Positions 19,034 through 29,118 are shown, numbered from the stretch's first letter. The stretch: DNA of 64,000 nt from Acidimicrobiales bacterium (GCA_030448245.1 JAUJNH010000004.1:186001-250000); one strand, 5' to 3'. Translations and numbers: made by a program. The notes: a model not told the origin generated them from the sequence alone.

Positions 19034-19764
19034 TGGACCTCGGGCTGACCGGACGGGTGGCCGTCGTCACCGCCTCGTCCCGGGGCCTGGGCCGTGCCAC
19101 CGCCCTGGCCCTGGCCGCCGAGGGGTGTGACCTCGTCGTGTCGTCCCGGGGCGCCGAGGCGCTCCACGCCACCGCGGCCGACGCCGCCTCCCTGGGGGTG
19201 ACGGTCGAGGCGGTGGAGGCCGACGTCACCGACCCGGCCACGCCCAGCCGCCTGGTCGAGCGGGCGGTCGAGCGGTTCGGTCGCCTCGACATCGCCGTCG
19301 GCAACGCAGGCGGACCGCCGGCGGGGCGGGCGCTCGAGGTGGACGACGAGGCCATCCTCGCCGCCGTCGGCCTCAACCTGCTGCCCTCGGTGCGCCTCGT
19401 GCGGGCCGCCGCCGAGCCGATGCGGGCCGCCGGCTGGGGCCGGATCGTGCTGATCACCTCAGCCACGGTGAAGCAACCGTCGCCGGTGCTGGCCCTGTCG
19501 AACACGGCCCGCGCCGGCCTGTGGGGCTGGGCCAAGACGGCGGCGCAGGACCTGGCGCCCTCCGGCGTCACGCTGAACCTGGCCTGCCCGGGCCTCCACC
19601 GCACCGACCGGATGCTCCAGCTGTACGGTGACGGGCCCCCGCCGGGTCCGATGGGCGATCCCGCGGACTTCGGCTCGGCCGTGGCCTTCCTCTGCAGCCA
19701 GCAGGCCGCCTTCGTCATCGCCACCACCCTGGTGGTCGACGGCGGCGCCACCCTCGGCCTGTAG
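19033..19764 (+). CDS. SDR family oxidoreductase with atypical active site
   Basis: RVAVVTASSRGLGRATALALAAEGCDLVV, GNAGGPP, LITSATVKQPSPVLALSNTARAGLWGWAKTAAQDLAPSGVTLN. Confidence 0.88.
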   Translation: MDLGLTGRVAVVTASSRGLGRATALALAAEGCDLVVSSRGAEALHATAADAASLGVTVEAVEADVTDPATPSRLVERAVERFGRLDIAVGNAGGPPAGRALEVDDEAILAAVGLNLLPSVRLVRAAAEPMRAAGWGRIVLITSATVKQPSPVLALSNTARAGLWGWAKTAAQDLAPSGVTLNLACPGLHRTDRMLQLYGDGPPPGPMGDPADFGSAVAFLCSQQAAFVIATTLVVDGGATLGL

Positions 19765-19772
19765 CCGGCCGG

Positions 19773-20501
19773 TCAGGCCTGCTTGGCCAGGAGGAGCTTC
19801 ACCTCGAGGGTGGCCTGGTCCTCGACGCTGACGAAGCCGCCGATTGAGGGTGGTTCCATGCCGAAGTCGGCGAAGGCGAACGTCAGGCTGCCCACCAGCT
19901 CGACCTGCTGGCCGTCCAGCCTGGTCTGGAGGGGCATGGTGACCCGCTTGGTCTGGCCGTGCAGCGTGAGGTCGCCGACCGCCTGCACCGTGCCGCCGGT
20001 GCGGGGGGCGCTGACCGGCTGGGTGAGCACGAAGGTTGCCTTCGGGAACCGCTGGGTCTCGATGCCCCGGGTCTTGATGGCGTTGTCCCGCCGGTCCCTG
20101 TCGCTCCTCAGGCCCTGCAGGTCGGCCTCGAAGCTGGCCGTGCTGACCGTCACCTGATCACCGGCCTCCTGCAGCACCGCCTGGCCGACGATCCCTTCGG
20201 TGCGACCGACGGCCTCGACCGGGCTCGGTGCGCCGGCGAAGGTCTCGCGGATCCGGTAGCCGGCCACGCTCCCCGGCGCCACCTTCCAGGTGCCGCTGAT
20301 CGCGCCGGTGCCGGCGGCGGGGGCCGTGGTGGCGCTGGGCTGCTCCGAGAGCGTCAGCCGGTCCGGCGCATCGCTGCTGAAGAAGGTGAACCACCCGCCG
20401 ACCCCGAGCGCCACCAGGACCACCGCGGCGGCGAGGAGCACGAGCGGCCAGCGCCGCCGTCGACCGGCAGTCGTCTCGCCGGAAGGGTCCTGCTTGGCCA
20501 T
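19773..20501 (-). CDS. YceI family protein with N-terminal TM anchor
   Basis: GTWKVAPGSVAGYRIRETF...TVSTASFEADLQGLRSDRDRRDNAIKTRGIETQRFPKATFVLT...GDLTLHGQTKRVTMPL. Confidence 0.9.
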   Translation of the reverse strand: MAKQDPSGETTAGRRRRWPLVLLAAAVVLVALGVGGWFTFFSSDAPDRLTLSEQPSATTAPAAGTGAISGTWKVAPGSVAGYRIRETFAGAPSPVEAVGRTEGIVGQAVLQEAGDQVTVSTASFEADLQGLRSDRDRRDNAIKTRGIETQRFPKATFVLTQPVSAPRTGGTVQAVGDLTLHGQTKRVTMPLQTRLDGQQVELVGSLTFAFADFGMEPPSIGGFVSVEDQATLEVKLLLAKQA

Positions 20502-20566
20502 GCCATGCCTCCGAGGTCGCCGGGTTGGTCCATCCTGCAACGGGGGTGGGAGGCTCGGAGTTCCAG

Positions 20567-21430
20567 ATGATCTCCCTCGACGTCGCCACCGTCCTCCTGC
20601 AGTGGGCCACCGGGGGCCTGCTCTTCCTGTGGGTCACCACCCGCAGGCGGACGGTGGGGATCGGCTACGGCTGGCTGCTGCGGGCCACCTACGGGGTGAT
20701 GGCGGCCGGCGCCCTGTGGGCCGGCCGGGCGCTGGACCCGGTGGCCGTCCGGGATGCCGCCTCGGCCGGGGTCGTCGTTGCCGCCGCGGTGGCGCTGGTC
20801 GTGTCCGTGGTCCGGCGCCGGGCCGGCGTGGCCGGGGTCCGGGAGGCCGAAGCCCGGCGCCGGGCCCGGGTGGAGGTCACGGTGGCCACCGGCGCGGGGC
20901 CTCTGCCCCACAGGGCCGAGGCCGACCTCGGCCCTGAGTTCCCGCCAGCCCTCGACCTGGTGGCGCCGGTCCTGGGGGCCGTCGGCCTGGTCGCCGCGGC
21001 TGTGGCGGCCGACGGGCCGGTCGGCCTGGCCCTCGTGCGCACGCTCGTCGGCGCGGCCTTCCTCGGGTCGGTGAGCGACGCGATGCTGCTGGGCCACTGG
21101 TACCTGGTGCAGCCCGGTCTCGGCCGCGGGCCCATCAACGAGCTGAACCGCTGGCTGCAGGTCTTGTGGCCCTTCGAGGTGGGGGCGTTGCTGCTGCCCA
21201 CCGGCATGCTGTCGGTGCTCTCCGGGTCGATCGACGACGGCTACGGGGGGATCCTGGGGTGGTTCTGGGTGGCGTGCGCCGTCACCACCATCGGCCTGTC
21301 CGTCGTCACCACGGCGGCGCTGCGGGAGCGGGCGTACTCGGCGGTCATGGCCGCCACCGGCCTGCTCTACCTGGCCATCCTCACCGCCTTTGGCACCGAC
21401 CTGGTGGCCCGCCTCGTCCTGTCCGGCTGA
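20567..21430 (+). CDS. Multi-pass membrane protein of unknown function
   Basis: Several hydrophobic segments; SDAMLLGHWYLVQPGL; no family recognised with certainty. Confidence 0.7.
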   Translation: MISLDVATVLLQWATGGLLFLWVTTRRRTVGIGYGWLLRATYGVMAAGALWAGRALDPVAVRDAASAGVVVAAAVALVVSVVRRRAGVAGVREAEARRRARVEVTVATGAGPLPHRAEADLGPEFPPALDLVAPVLGAVGLVAAAVAADGPVGLALVRTLVGAAFLGSVSDAMLLGHWYLVQPGLGRGPINELNRWLQVLWPFEVGALLLPTGMLSVLSGSIDDGYGGILGWFWVACAVTTIGLSVVTTAALRERAYSAVMAATGLLYLAILTAFGTDLVARLVLSG

Positions 21431-21649
21431 TCCGGCCCGACCGGTATCACGGCGACGCCCGGCGACTCTGCTGGGGCAGGGCCTGGCGCCCGGGCCGGAG
21501 GTGGGTGCTGGATGAGGGTGATCGAGGGTCAGCCGTCGAGGGCCAGTCCGACGCGCCCCGTCGAACGTGGCCGCCACGACTGCGGCCCGCCGAAGTGGGG
21601 CGCCACGATTCGTGTGCGGCCAGCCGCGACCTCTCTACGCTCGGGGCGG

Positions 21650-22465
21650 ATGGATGACCCGTCGGTGAGAGATCTGCTCCAGGGCGCCGCCGGAGGCGAC
21701 GAGGCGTCCTGGACGGCGCTCGTCGACCGGTTCGCCAGCCTCGTGGGTCGGTGGCATCAGCTTCAAGCTCGACCGGGGGCCGGTCGAGGACGTCAGCCAG
21801 ACGGTGTGGCTGCGGCTGGCCGAGCACTGTGGGCGCATCCAGGAGCCCGAGCGCCTGCCCGGCTGGCTGGCGACCACCGCCCGCAACGAGGCGCTGCGGG
21901 TCGTGCGATGCCGCCAGCCGGTCGAGCCCCAGGACCGGGCGTGGGACCAGGTCCGAGTCGCCGGTCGAGGACCCGCTGCTCGGGACCGAGACGCTGCACG
22001 AGCTGCTGCAGGCGTTCAACGGCCTCGACGGCGAAAGCCAGCAGCTCCTCCGTCTGCTGTGCGTGGTGCCGCCGCTCGACTACCGCACCATCTCGGAGAT
22101 CACAGGGCGGCCGGTCGCTGACGATGGCCGACGGCGAGCTGACGGTCTACGACCTGGAGGGGTGCCCGGGGGTGGCCCAGACGATCGTCCTGTCGGCCTG
22201 CTCCACCGGCCTCGACACGGTCGTGACGGGGACCGAGGCGCTGGGGCTGAGCGCGGCGCTGCTCTCGCTGGGCTGCGGCACCGTCGTCGCCCCGACGGCG
22301 CCGGTCTCGGACCGAGCCACCGCACCGCTGATGGTGGCGCTGCACCACGGCCTCCGCCGGGGCGAGCGGCCGTCGGTGGCCTTGCACGGCGCCAGGCCCG
22401 ACCCCGGCGACGGGCCGGAGATCCGGGCCAGCTGGACGGCGCTAGCCGCGTTCGGCGCCGGCTGA
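21650..22465 (+). pseudogene. Collapsed ECF sigma factor / CHAT-domain locus
   Basis: Sigma segments in three frames: MDDPSVRDLLQGAAGGDEASWTALVDRFASLV; SFKLDRGPVEDVSQTVWLRLAEHCGRIQEPERLPGWLATTARNEALRVVR; HELLQAFNGLDGESQQLLRLLCVVPPLDYRTISEITGRPV. Then CHAT C-terminus ADGELTVYDLEGCPGVAQTIVLSACSTGLDTVVTGTEALGLSAALLSLGCGTVVAPTAPVSDRATAPLMVALHHGL. Confidence 0.8.
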
Positions 22466-22474
22466 CGCCTCTCG

Positions 22475-23287
22475 CTACCGACGGGCCGGGTTCCCCCAGG
22501 CGTCGACCAGCACGGCCCCCGGCTTGGGTTCGCAGCGCTCGGCGGCCTCGTCGGCGCTGAGCGGCCGGATGCCCGTCGGGCTCAGGTCCCACACCCGCAC
22601 GGTGGCCGGCGACCAGCGGGTCCCGGGCTCGACGAGAACGGCGTTGCCGTCGATGGCCAGGCCCTCCATGACCGCCGCGTGGATGTGGTCCAGCGTCGGC
22701 GACGAGTGCTCGCAGCAGGAACCGTCCAGGTGCCAGTGCGCCGCCGCGCTCCACGTCGGGACGGCCACGTCGAGCTCACCCCCGAACGCAGAACGGTCGG
22801 CCACGCCCTGGAGGAACGCCGCCGCCGCCGCCCACACCGACGCGACCCCCTGCTCGTTGTGCCGGGTCTCGTCGGTCAGGATGCTCCGCAGGGCCCACGA
22901 GCGGATCTCCTCCAGCTCGACCAGCGGGGCGATGGGACCGCACTCGTAGTGGGTGTAGGTCACCGACATCAGGCCCGATCGCTGGGTCCAGCGGCTCAGG
23001 GCGTCGGCCGCACCGGGCTTCACCCCTGCCTCGTCGCACCACACCAGGAACAGCGGGGCCCACACGGGGACGAGGTCGACGCGGGCGCCCGCCTCGGCCA
23101 GGGAACGACCACCCTCTTCGACCGCCGCCACGTGGTCCTCGATGGTGGGCGCCATGAAGGGTGACACGGCCTGGAGCAGATGGAGATCGGCCTCACCCGC
23201 GACGAAGGGCACCACCACCGGGTCTTCGGTCAGGTCGTCGCGCCCGTCTCCCACGGGGTACCTGTTCCCACGACGCTGCGCGGCCAA
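22475..23287 (-). CDS. Hypothetical protein (270 aa)
   Basis: Long ORF with strand-consistent codon bias; no motif recognised. Confidence 0.65.
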   Translation of the reverse strand: MAAQRRGNRYPVGDGRDDLTEDPVVVPFVAGEADLHLLQAVSPFMAPTIEDHVAAVEEGGRSLAEAGARVDLVPVWAPLFLVWCDEAGVKPGAADALSRWTQRSGLMSVTYTHYECGPIAPLVELEEIRSWALRSILTDETRHNEQGVASVWAAAAAFLQGVADRSAFGGELDVAVPTWSAAAHWHLDGSCCEHSSPTLDHIHAAVMEGLAIDGNAVLVEPGTRWSPATVRVWDLSPTGIRPLSADEAAERCEPKPGAVLVDAWGNPARR

Positions 23288-23320
23288 CCCCGGTGGTTCG
23301 CCACACGGCGTGAGCCATAG

Positions 23321-26300
23321 TCAGGTGACGAAGTACTTGGCCTGGGGGTGGTGGCAGATGACGGCCGACGTGCTGTACTCGGGCTGGAACTGGAAGCCGG
23401 TGTCCTCGGAGACCTCGAGCCCGATGCGGTCGGCCTCGAGCAGCCAGGCCACCGTCAGGTTGTCCTCGAGGTCGGGGCAGGCCGGGTACCCCCACGAGTA
23501 GCGGCCGCCGCGGTAGCCCTGCTTGTGGAGGATCTGGGGCAGGGTGCCGTCCTCGCCGGCGATGCCTAGCTCCTCGCGGACTCGGTGGTGCCACAGCTCG
23601 GCCAGGGCCTCGGTCATCTCGACGCCGAGGCCGTGGAGGAACACGTAGTCGCTGTAGCGGTCCTCGGCCTTCAGCCGGGCGGCGGCCTCGGTGACCTCGC
23701 CGCCCATCGTCACGATCGAAAAGGCGGCCACGTCGACCTCGTCCGACTCGACCGGCCGGAACATGTCGGCGATGCACAGGAACGGCTCGGCGGGCTGGCG
23801 GGGGAACGAGAACCGGCAGCGCTCGGCGGTGCGGCCCTCGTCCTCCCAGACCACCAGGTCGTCGCCGTCGGCGTTCGCCGGGAAGTAGCCGTAGACCACC
23901 TGGGGGACGAGCACGCCGCCGGCCTTGGCCGCGGCCAGCTGCTGGCGGAAGGTGCCCCGCACGCGCTCGCGCATCTCCTGGTCGGACTCGCCGGTGGCCT
24001 TGTCAGGCCGGAAGCCCCACTGGGTGCGGAACAGCGCCGTCTCGTTGACCCAGCCGGCGATCTCGTCGAGGGCGATGCCGCGAGCCAGGCGGCTGCCGAG
24101 GAAGGGCGGGCGGGGCACGGGGTTGTCGGTGGCCACGACCGGCGACCGCCGGGGCTTGGGCCCGGCTTCGACGACCTCAGGCTCGGCCCGCACCTCGCGC
24201 CCCTCGGGCTGGCGGCCCCACTCGGCGTCGTCGGCGATGCTGCCCCGCTCCATGCCCATCAGCCGGTCCATGGTGCGCAGGCCCTCGAAGGCGTCCTTGC
24301 CGTAGAAGAGCCGGCCGTCGTACACCTCGCGCAGGTCGCGCTCGACGTAGCGGCGGGTGAGGGCGGCGCCGCCGAGGAGCACGGGCACCGAGGACCCCAG
24401 CTCGTTCAGCTCCAGCAGGTTGTCGCGCATGATCAGGGTGCTCTTGACCAGCAGGCCGCTCATCCCGAGCGCGTCGGCCCCCACCTCCTTCGCCGCCTCC
24501 ACCATCTTCGACAGCGGCACCTTGATCCCGATGTTGTGGACCTCGTAGCCGTTGTTCGTGAGGATGATGTCGACGAGGTTCTTGCCGATGTCGTGGACGT
24601 CGCCCTTCACCGTGGCCAGGACGATGCGGCCCTTCGACGACTGGCCCTCGACCTTGGGCATGTGGGGCTTGAGGTGGTCGACCGCCATCTTCATCGTCTC
24701 GGCCGACTGGAGGACGAACGGCAGCTGCATCTGGCCGGACCCGAACAGCTCGCCCACGGTGCGCATCCCGTCGAGCAGCACGTCGTTCACGATCGTGAGG
24801 GCCGGCATGCCGGCCGCCAGGGCCTCGTCGAGCTCGGCCACGAGCCCGGTGCGGTCACCGTCGATGATCCGCTGCGACAGGCGCTGCTCGACGGGCCAGC
24901 CACTGCGGTCCTCGCGCTCGGCCGCGGTGGCCCCCTTGGCATCCGAGAACTCGGTGAGGAGCAGGCCGAGCGGGTCGTGGCCCTCTGACCGCCGGTTCCA
25001 GACCAGGTCGAGGCACAGCTCGCGGGCCCGCTCGGGGATCTTGGTCATCGGCAGGATCTTCCCGGCGTGCAGGATCGCCGCGTCGAGCCCGGCTTGGCGG
25101 CACTCGTGCAGGAAGACCGAGTTCACGTAGTGGCGCAGCCCGGGCGACAGGCCGAACGAGACGTTCGACAGGCCGAGCACCGTGTGGACGCCCGGCAATT
25201 GGGCCTTGACCATCCGGATGGCCTCGATGGTCTCGACGCCGTCGCCCCAGCTCTCCTCGAGGCCGGTGCCGAGGGTCAGGGCCAGGCAGTCGAAGAACAG
25301 GTCGGAAGCCGATATCCCGTAGCGCTCGGTGGCCAGGTCTCGGATGCGGCGGGCGATGGCCAGCTTCCGGTCGCGGGTGCGGGCCTGGCCCTCCTCGTCG
25401 ATGGTGAGGCAGATCACGCCGGCGCCGTGCTCCCGGGCCAGCGACATGACGCGGTCGAAGCGGCTGCCGGGCTCCTCGCCGTCCTCGAGGTTGGCCGAGT
25501 TCAGGAGGCACTTGCCGCCCAGCCGCTCGAGGCCGGCCTCCAGCACCTGGGGCTCGGTCGAGTCGAGGACGAGGGGGAGCGGGACGGCGGTGGCGAAGCG
25601 GTGGGCCACCTCGGCCATGTCGGCCGTCCCGTCCCGTCCCACGTAGTCGACGCAGACGTCGACGAGGTGGGCCGACTCCTTCACCTGGTCGGTGCCCACC
25701 CGGACCACGTCGTCCCACCGCTGCTCGAGGAGGGCGTCTCGGAATGCCCGCGACCCGTTGGTGTTGGTGCGCTCGCCGATGAGCAGGGCCGAGACGTCCT
25801 GGTCGTAGGTCACCGGCGAGTAGATCGAGGCCGCCGACGGCTCAGGCCGCGGGTCGCGAGGCCGCGGCACCAGCGGGGCGCAGCGCTCGACCACGGCCGC
25901 CAGGTGCTCGGGGGTGGTGCCGCAGCAGCCCCCGACGACGGTGACGCCCAGCTCGGTGATGAACCGGGCGTGGTGGCCGGCCAGCTCGTCTGGGCTGAGG
26001 TCGTAGTGGGTGCGGCCGTCGACGATCGATGGCAGGCCGGCGTTGGGCAGGCACGAGATGGGCACGCGGCTGTTGCCCTGGAGGTGGCGCAGGTGCTCGG
26101 TCATCTCCCGGGGGCCGGTGGCGCAGTTGAGGCCGACGATGTCGGCCTTCAAGGCGTCGAGCACCACCAGGGCGGCGCCGATCTCCGAGCCGATCAGCAT
26201 GCGGCCGTTCGTCTCGATGGTCACCTGCACCTGCAGGGGCACCTGGCGGCCGGCGGCCCGCATGGCTCGCCGGCAGCCGTTCATGGCCGCCTTCAGGGTG

Positions 26301-26797
26301 AGGAGGTCCTGCTGGGTCTCGATGACGAACAGGTCGACGCCGCCCTCGAGGAGGCCGGCGGCCTGCTCCTCGAACGCGTCACGCATCACCCGGTACGTGG
26401 TGTGCCCGAGCGTGGCCAGCTTGGTCGTGGGCCCCATCGAGCCGGCCACCCAGCGGGGGCGGTCGGGGGTGGCGTACGAGTCGGCCACCTCGCGGGCCAG
26501 GCGGGCGGCCTGCAGGCTGAGCTCGTGGGCGTCGCCGGCCAGGCCGTACTCGGCCAGCACCACCGCGGACGAGCCGAAGCTGTTGGTCTCGACACAGTCG
26601 ACGCCGACCTCGAGGAACGAGGCGTGGAGCTGGCGGACGACGTCGGGCCGGGTGCGGACCAGGATCTCGTTGCACCCCTCGAGGGCCAGGCCGCCGAAGT
26701 CGTCGGGGCCGAGGTCGCGCAGCTGCAGGTTGGTCCCGGTGGCGCCGTCGAGGACGACGACCCGCTCCCGTGCCGCCGCGAGGTACGGGTGGTCCAC
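23321..26797 (-). CDS. metH: Cobalamin-dependent methionine synthase
   Basis: VVLDGATGTNLQ, VGGCCGTTPEHL, IGERTNTNGSRAFRDALL, B12-binding VKGDVHDIGKNLVDIILTNNGYEV, activation domain GGRYSWGYPACPDLEDN. Confidence 0.97.
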   Translation of the reverse strand: MDHPYLAAARERVVVLDGATGTNLQLRDLGPDDFGGLALEGCNEILVRTRPDVVRQLHASFLEVGVDCVETNSFGSSAVVLAEYGLAGDAHELSLQAARLAREVADSYATPDRPRWVAGSMGPTTKLATLGHTTYRVMRDAFEEQAAGLLEGGVDLFVIETQQDLLTLKAAMNGCRRAMRAAGRQVPLQVQVTIETNGRMLIGSEIGAALVVLDALKADIVGLNCATGPREMTEHLRHLQGNSRVPISCLPNAGLPSIVDGRTHYDLSPDELAGHHARFITELGVTVVGGCCGTTPEHLAAVVERCAPLVPRPRDPRPEPSAASIYSPVTYDQDVSALLIGERTNTNGSRAFRDALLEQRWDDVVRVGTDQVKESAHLVDVCVDYVGRDGTADMAEVAHRFATAVPLPLVLDSTEPQVLEAGLERLGGKCLLNSANLEDGEEPGSRFDRVMSLAREHGAGVICLTIDEEGQARTRDRKLAIARRIRDLATERYGISASDLFFDCLALTLGTGLEESWGDGVETIEAIRMVKAQLPGVHTVLGLSNVSFGLSPGLRHYVNSVFLHECRQAGLDAAILHAGKILPMTKIPERARELCLDLVWNRRSEGHDPLGLLLTEFSDAKGATAAEREDRSGWPVEQRLSQRIIDGDRTGLVAELDEALAAGMPALTIVNDVLLDGMRTVGELFGSGQMQLPFVLQSAETMKMAVDHLKPHMPKVEGQSSKGRIVLATVKGDVHDIGKNLVDIILTNNGYEVHNIGIKVPLSKMVEAAKEVGADALGMSGLLVKSTLIMRDNLLELNELGSSVPVLLGGAALTRRYVERDLREVYDGRLFYGKDAFEGLRTMDRLMGMERGSIADDAEWGRQPEGREVRAEPEVVEAGPKPRRSPVVATDNPVPRPPFLGSRLARGIALDEIAGWVNETALFRTQWGFRPDKATGESDQEMRERVRGTFRQQLAAAKAGGVLVPQVVYGYFPANADGDDLVVWEDEGRTAERCRFSFPRQPAEPFLCIADMFRPVESDEVDVAAFSIVTMGGEVTEAAARLKAEDRYSDYVFLHGLGVEMTEALAELWHHRVREELGIAGEDGTLPQILHKQGYRGGRYSWGYPACPDLEDNLTVAWLLEADRIGLEVSEDTGFQFQPEYSTSAVICHHPQAKYFVT

Positions 26798-26880
26798 CCG
26801 GCAGAGGCTACCGGCGCCTCACGAGCGGGCTCGGAGGCTTCTGCGGCACCCAGCGACGGTCCGTGCCTGCGGCGCGGCCG

Positions 26881-26886
26881 TACGCT
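26881..26886 (+). promoter_or_regulatory. -10-like TACGCT, 8 nt before ABC-F GTG
   Basis: TACGCT-ggcccgcc-GTG. Confidence 0.5.
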
Positions 26887-26894
26887 GGCCCGCC

Positions 26895-28529
26895 GTGCTC
26901 AGCGCCGTCGACGTGGCCCGTGACCTGGGGGGCCAGCTGGTGCTGGGCGGGGTGTCGCTGTCGGTGGGGCCGCGCAGCCGGGTGGGACTGGTGGGCCCCA
27001 ACGGCGTGGGCAAGAGCACGTTCCTGCGCATCCTCGCCGGGCTCGACCAGCCGGACGCCGGTCGAGTCGAGCGCTCGCCTGCCTCCCTGACCGTCGGCTA
27101 CCTGGCCCAGGAGGCGGGGCCCGAGGGTGACGAGACGGTCAGGGCCTACCTGCGGCGCCGCACCGGCGTCAGCCAGGCCGAGGCCGAGCTCGAGCGGCGG
27201 GCCGCGGTGCTGTCGGCGGACCTGTCCTCCATCGAGGCCCATGCCGCCGCCCTCGAGCGCTTCCTCGCACTGGGGGGCGACGACCTCGACGCCCGCATCG
27301 CCACGGTCCTGGTCGAGGTGGAGCTCGCCCCGGAACGGCTCGAGGTCGCGGTGGCCGACCTGTCCGGCGGCCAGCAGGCCCGCGCCGCCCTCGCAGCCGT
27401 GCTGATGTCGCGGTTCGACGTGCTCCTCCTCGACGAGCCCACCAACGACCTCGACTTCAGTGGCCTCGACCTGCTGGAACGATTCTGTTCTTCCGTCCCC
27501 GGCGGCCTCGTGGTGATCAGCCACGACCGCGCCTTCCTCGACCGCACCGTCGACCGGGTCCTCGAGATCGACCAGGACAGCCGCCGCGGGGTCGAGTTCG
27601 CCGGCGGCTGGACCGAGTGGCAACAAGCGCGAGAGCTGGCCCGCAGCCAGGCGGCCGAGGCGTTCGGCGAGTACGCCGCCGCCCGCACCACCCTCCAGGA
27701 CCGGGTCCGCACCCAGCGCACCTGGGCCGTCCACGGCGTGGCGAAGAGCAAGAAGAACCCCAAGGACCGGGACAAGGCGCAGCGGAAGTTCTTCGAGGAC
27801 CGCACCGAGAAGCTGGCCGGCAAGGTCAAGATCAGCGAGCGGGCCCTCGAGCGGCTGGAGCGGGAGAAGGTCGACAAGCCGTTCGAGCCGTGGCGGCTGC
27901 AGCTGTCCTTCGCCGGCGCCGGCCGGAGCGGCGACGTGGTGGCCCGCCTCGACCGGGCCGTCGTGCGCCGGGGCGACTTCTCGCTGGGTCCGGTGGACCT
28001 CCAGATCGCCTGGCAGGACCGGGTTGCCGTCGTGGGCGCCAACGGCGCTGGCAAGTCGACGCTGCTGGCGGCCCTGCTGGGCGAGGTGCCGCTCGACGCC
28101 GGCCATCGGCACCTGGGCCCGGGAGTGGTCGTCGGCACCATGGACCAGCGCCGGCGCAGCTTCGCCGGTTCCGAGCCGCTGCTGGCCGCCTTTTCGGCCG
28201 AGACGGGGCTCGAGGGCGCCGAGGCCCGGACCCTGCTGGCCAAGTTCGGCTTGGGCGCCGCCCACGTGGGGCGGGCGGGGGCGGCGCTGTCGCCAGGAGA
28301 GCGCAGCCGGGCCGTGCTCGCCGGGCTGATGGCGAGGGGCGTCAACCTCCTGGTGCTCGACGAGCCCACCAACCACCTGGACGTTCCGGCGATCGAGCAG
28401 CTGGAGCAGGCGTTGGACGAGTTCGACGCCACCCTCGTCCTGGTCAGCCACGACCGCCGCCTCCTGGAGGCGACTCGCCTCACCCGCTCCGTGCAGGTCG
28501 ACGGCGGCCACCTCGCCGCGGCGACGTGA
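26895..28529 (+). CDS. ABC-F family ATP-binding cassette protein
   Basis: Two NBDs: GPNGVGKSTFLRIL / LSGGQQARAALAAVL / LLLDEPTNDLD and GANGAGKSTLLAALLGEV / LSPGERSRAVLAGLMARGVNLLVLDEPTNHLD; TACGCT 8 nt upstream of GTG. Confidence 0.95.
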   Translation: MLSAVDVARDLGGQLVLGGVSLSVGPRSRVGLVGPNGVGKSTFLRILAGLDQPDAGRVERSPASLTVGYLAQEAGPEGDETVRAYLRRRTGVSQAEAELERRAAVLSADLSSIEAHAAALERFLALGGDDLDARIATVLVEVELAPERLEVAVADLSGGQQARAALAAVLMSRFDVLLLDEPTNDLDFSGLDLLERFCSSVPGGLVVISHDRAFLDRTVDRVLEIDQDSRRGVEFAGGWTEWQQARELARSQAAEAFGEYAAARTTLQDRVRTQRTWAVHGVAKSKKNPKDRDKAQRKFFEDRTEKLAGKVKISERALERLEREKVDKPFEPWRLQLSFAGAGRSGDVVARLDRAVVRRGDFSLGPVDLQIAWQDRVAVVGANGAGKSTLLAALLGEVPLDAGHRHLGPGVVVGTMDQRRRSFAGSEPLLAAFSAETGLEGAEARTLLAKFGLGAAHVGRAGAALSPGERSRAVLAGLMARGVNLLVLDEPTNHLDVPAIEQLEQALDEFDATLVLVSHDRRLLEATRLTRSVQVDGGHLAAAT

Positions 28530-28551
28530 TCACCGGAACGGGGCCCCGGTG

Positions 28552-29100
28552 ATGGAGCACCTGTGGACCGGCCGGGGCGACGACGGCACCACCGGGCTGT
28601 ACTACGGCGGCCGGGTGGCCAAGGACGCCCCCGAGCCCGAGGCGCTGGGCAGCGTCGACGAGGCGCAGGCGGCCCTCGGCGTGGCCCGAGCCGAGGCCGC
28701 CGCCGGCACCGTGCTGCACACCGTGCTGACCGAGGTGTGCGGGCAGCTCTACGTCGTGATGGCCGAGCTGGCCACCGCACCGGCCAACCACCCCAAGCTG
28801 GTCGACGGCCGCAGCCGGGTGACGCCGGCGATGGTCGAGCTGGTCGAGGCGTGGGCCGACGAGGCGGCCGCCCGGTTCCCGCCGCTCACGGACTTCGTGG
28901 TGCCGGGCCAGGACCGCCTCGCCGCCCTCCTCGACGTGGGCCGCACGCTCGTGCGACGGGCCGAGCGCAGAGCGGTGGCCGTGGCCGCCCCCGGCTCGTC
29001 GGTCCTGCCCTACCTGAACCGCCTGTCGAGCCTGCTGTGGGCCCTGGCCCGAGCCGAGGAGGCGGTCGCCGGCGGCGCCACGCTGGCCAAGGACGTCTGA
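28552..29100 (+). CDS. ATP:cob(I)alamin adenosyltransferase, PduO type
   Basis: TGRGDDGTTGLYYGGRVAKDAPEPEALGSVDEAQAALGVARAEA...FVVPGQDRLAALLDVGRTLVRRAERR...YLNRLSSLLWALAR. Confidence 0.9.
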   Translation: MEHLWTGRGDDGTTGLYYGGRVAKDAPEPEALGSVDEAQAALGVARAEAAAGTVLHTVLTEVCGQLYVVMAELATAPANHPKLVDGRSRVTPAMVELVEAWADEAAARFPPLTDFVVPGQDRLAALLDVGRTLVRRAERRAVAVAAPGSSVLPYLNRLSSLLWALARAEEAVAGGATLAKDV

Positions 29101-29118
29101 GCCGGAGCGCTCAGGCCG

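Noticed and set aside
26798-26894. Cobalamin riboswitch upstream of metH
   Set aside because: The divergent intergenic space is under 100 bp, metH has a TAGCCT box 7 nt before its GTG, and no B12-box core was seen.
23585-26923. Long + strand ORFs opposite metH (467 and 618 aa)
   Set aside because: Antisense shadow ORFs of a clear MetH.
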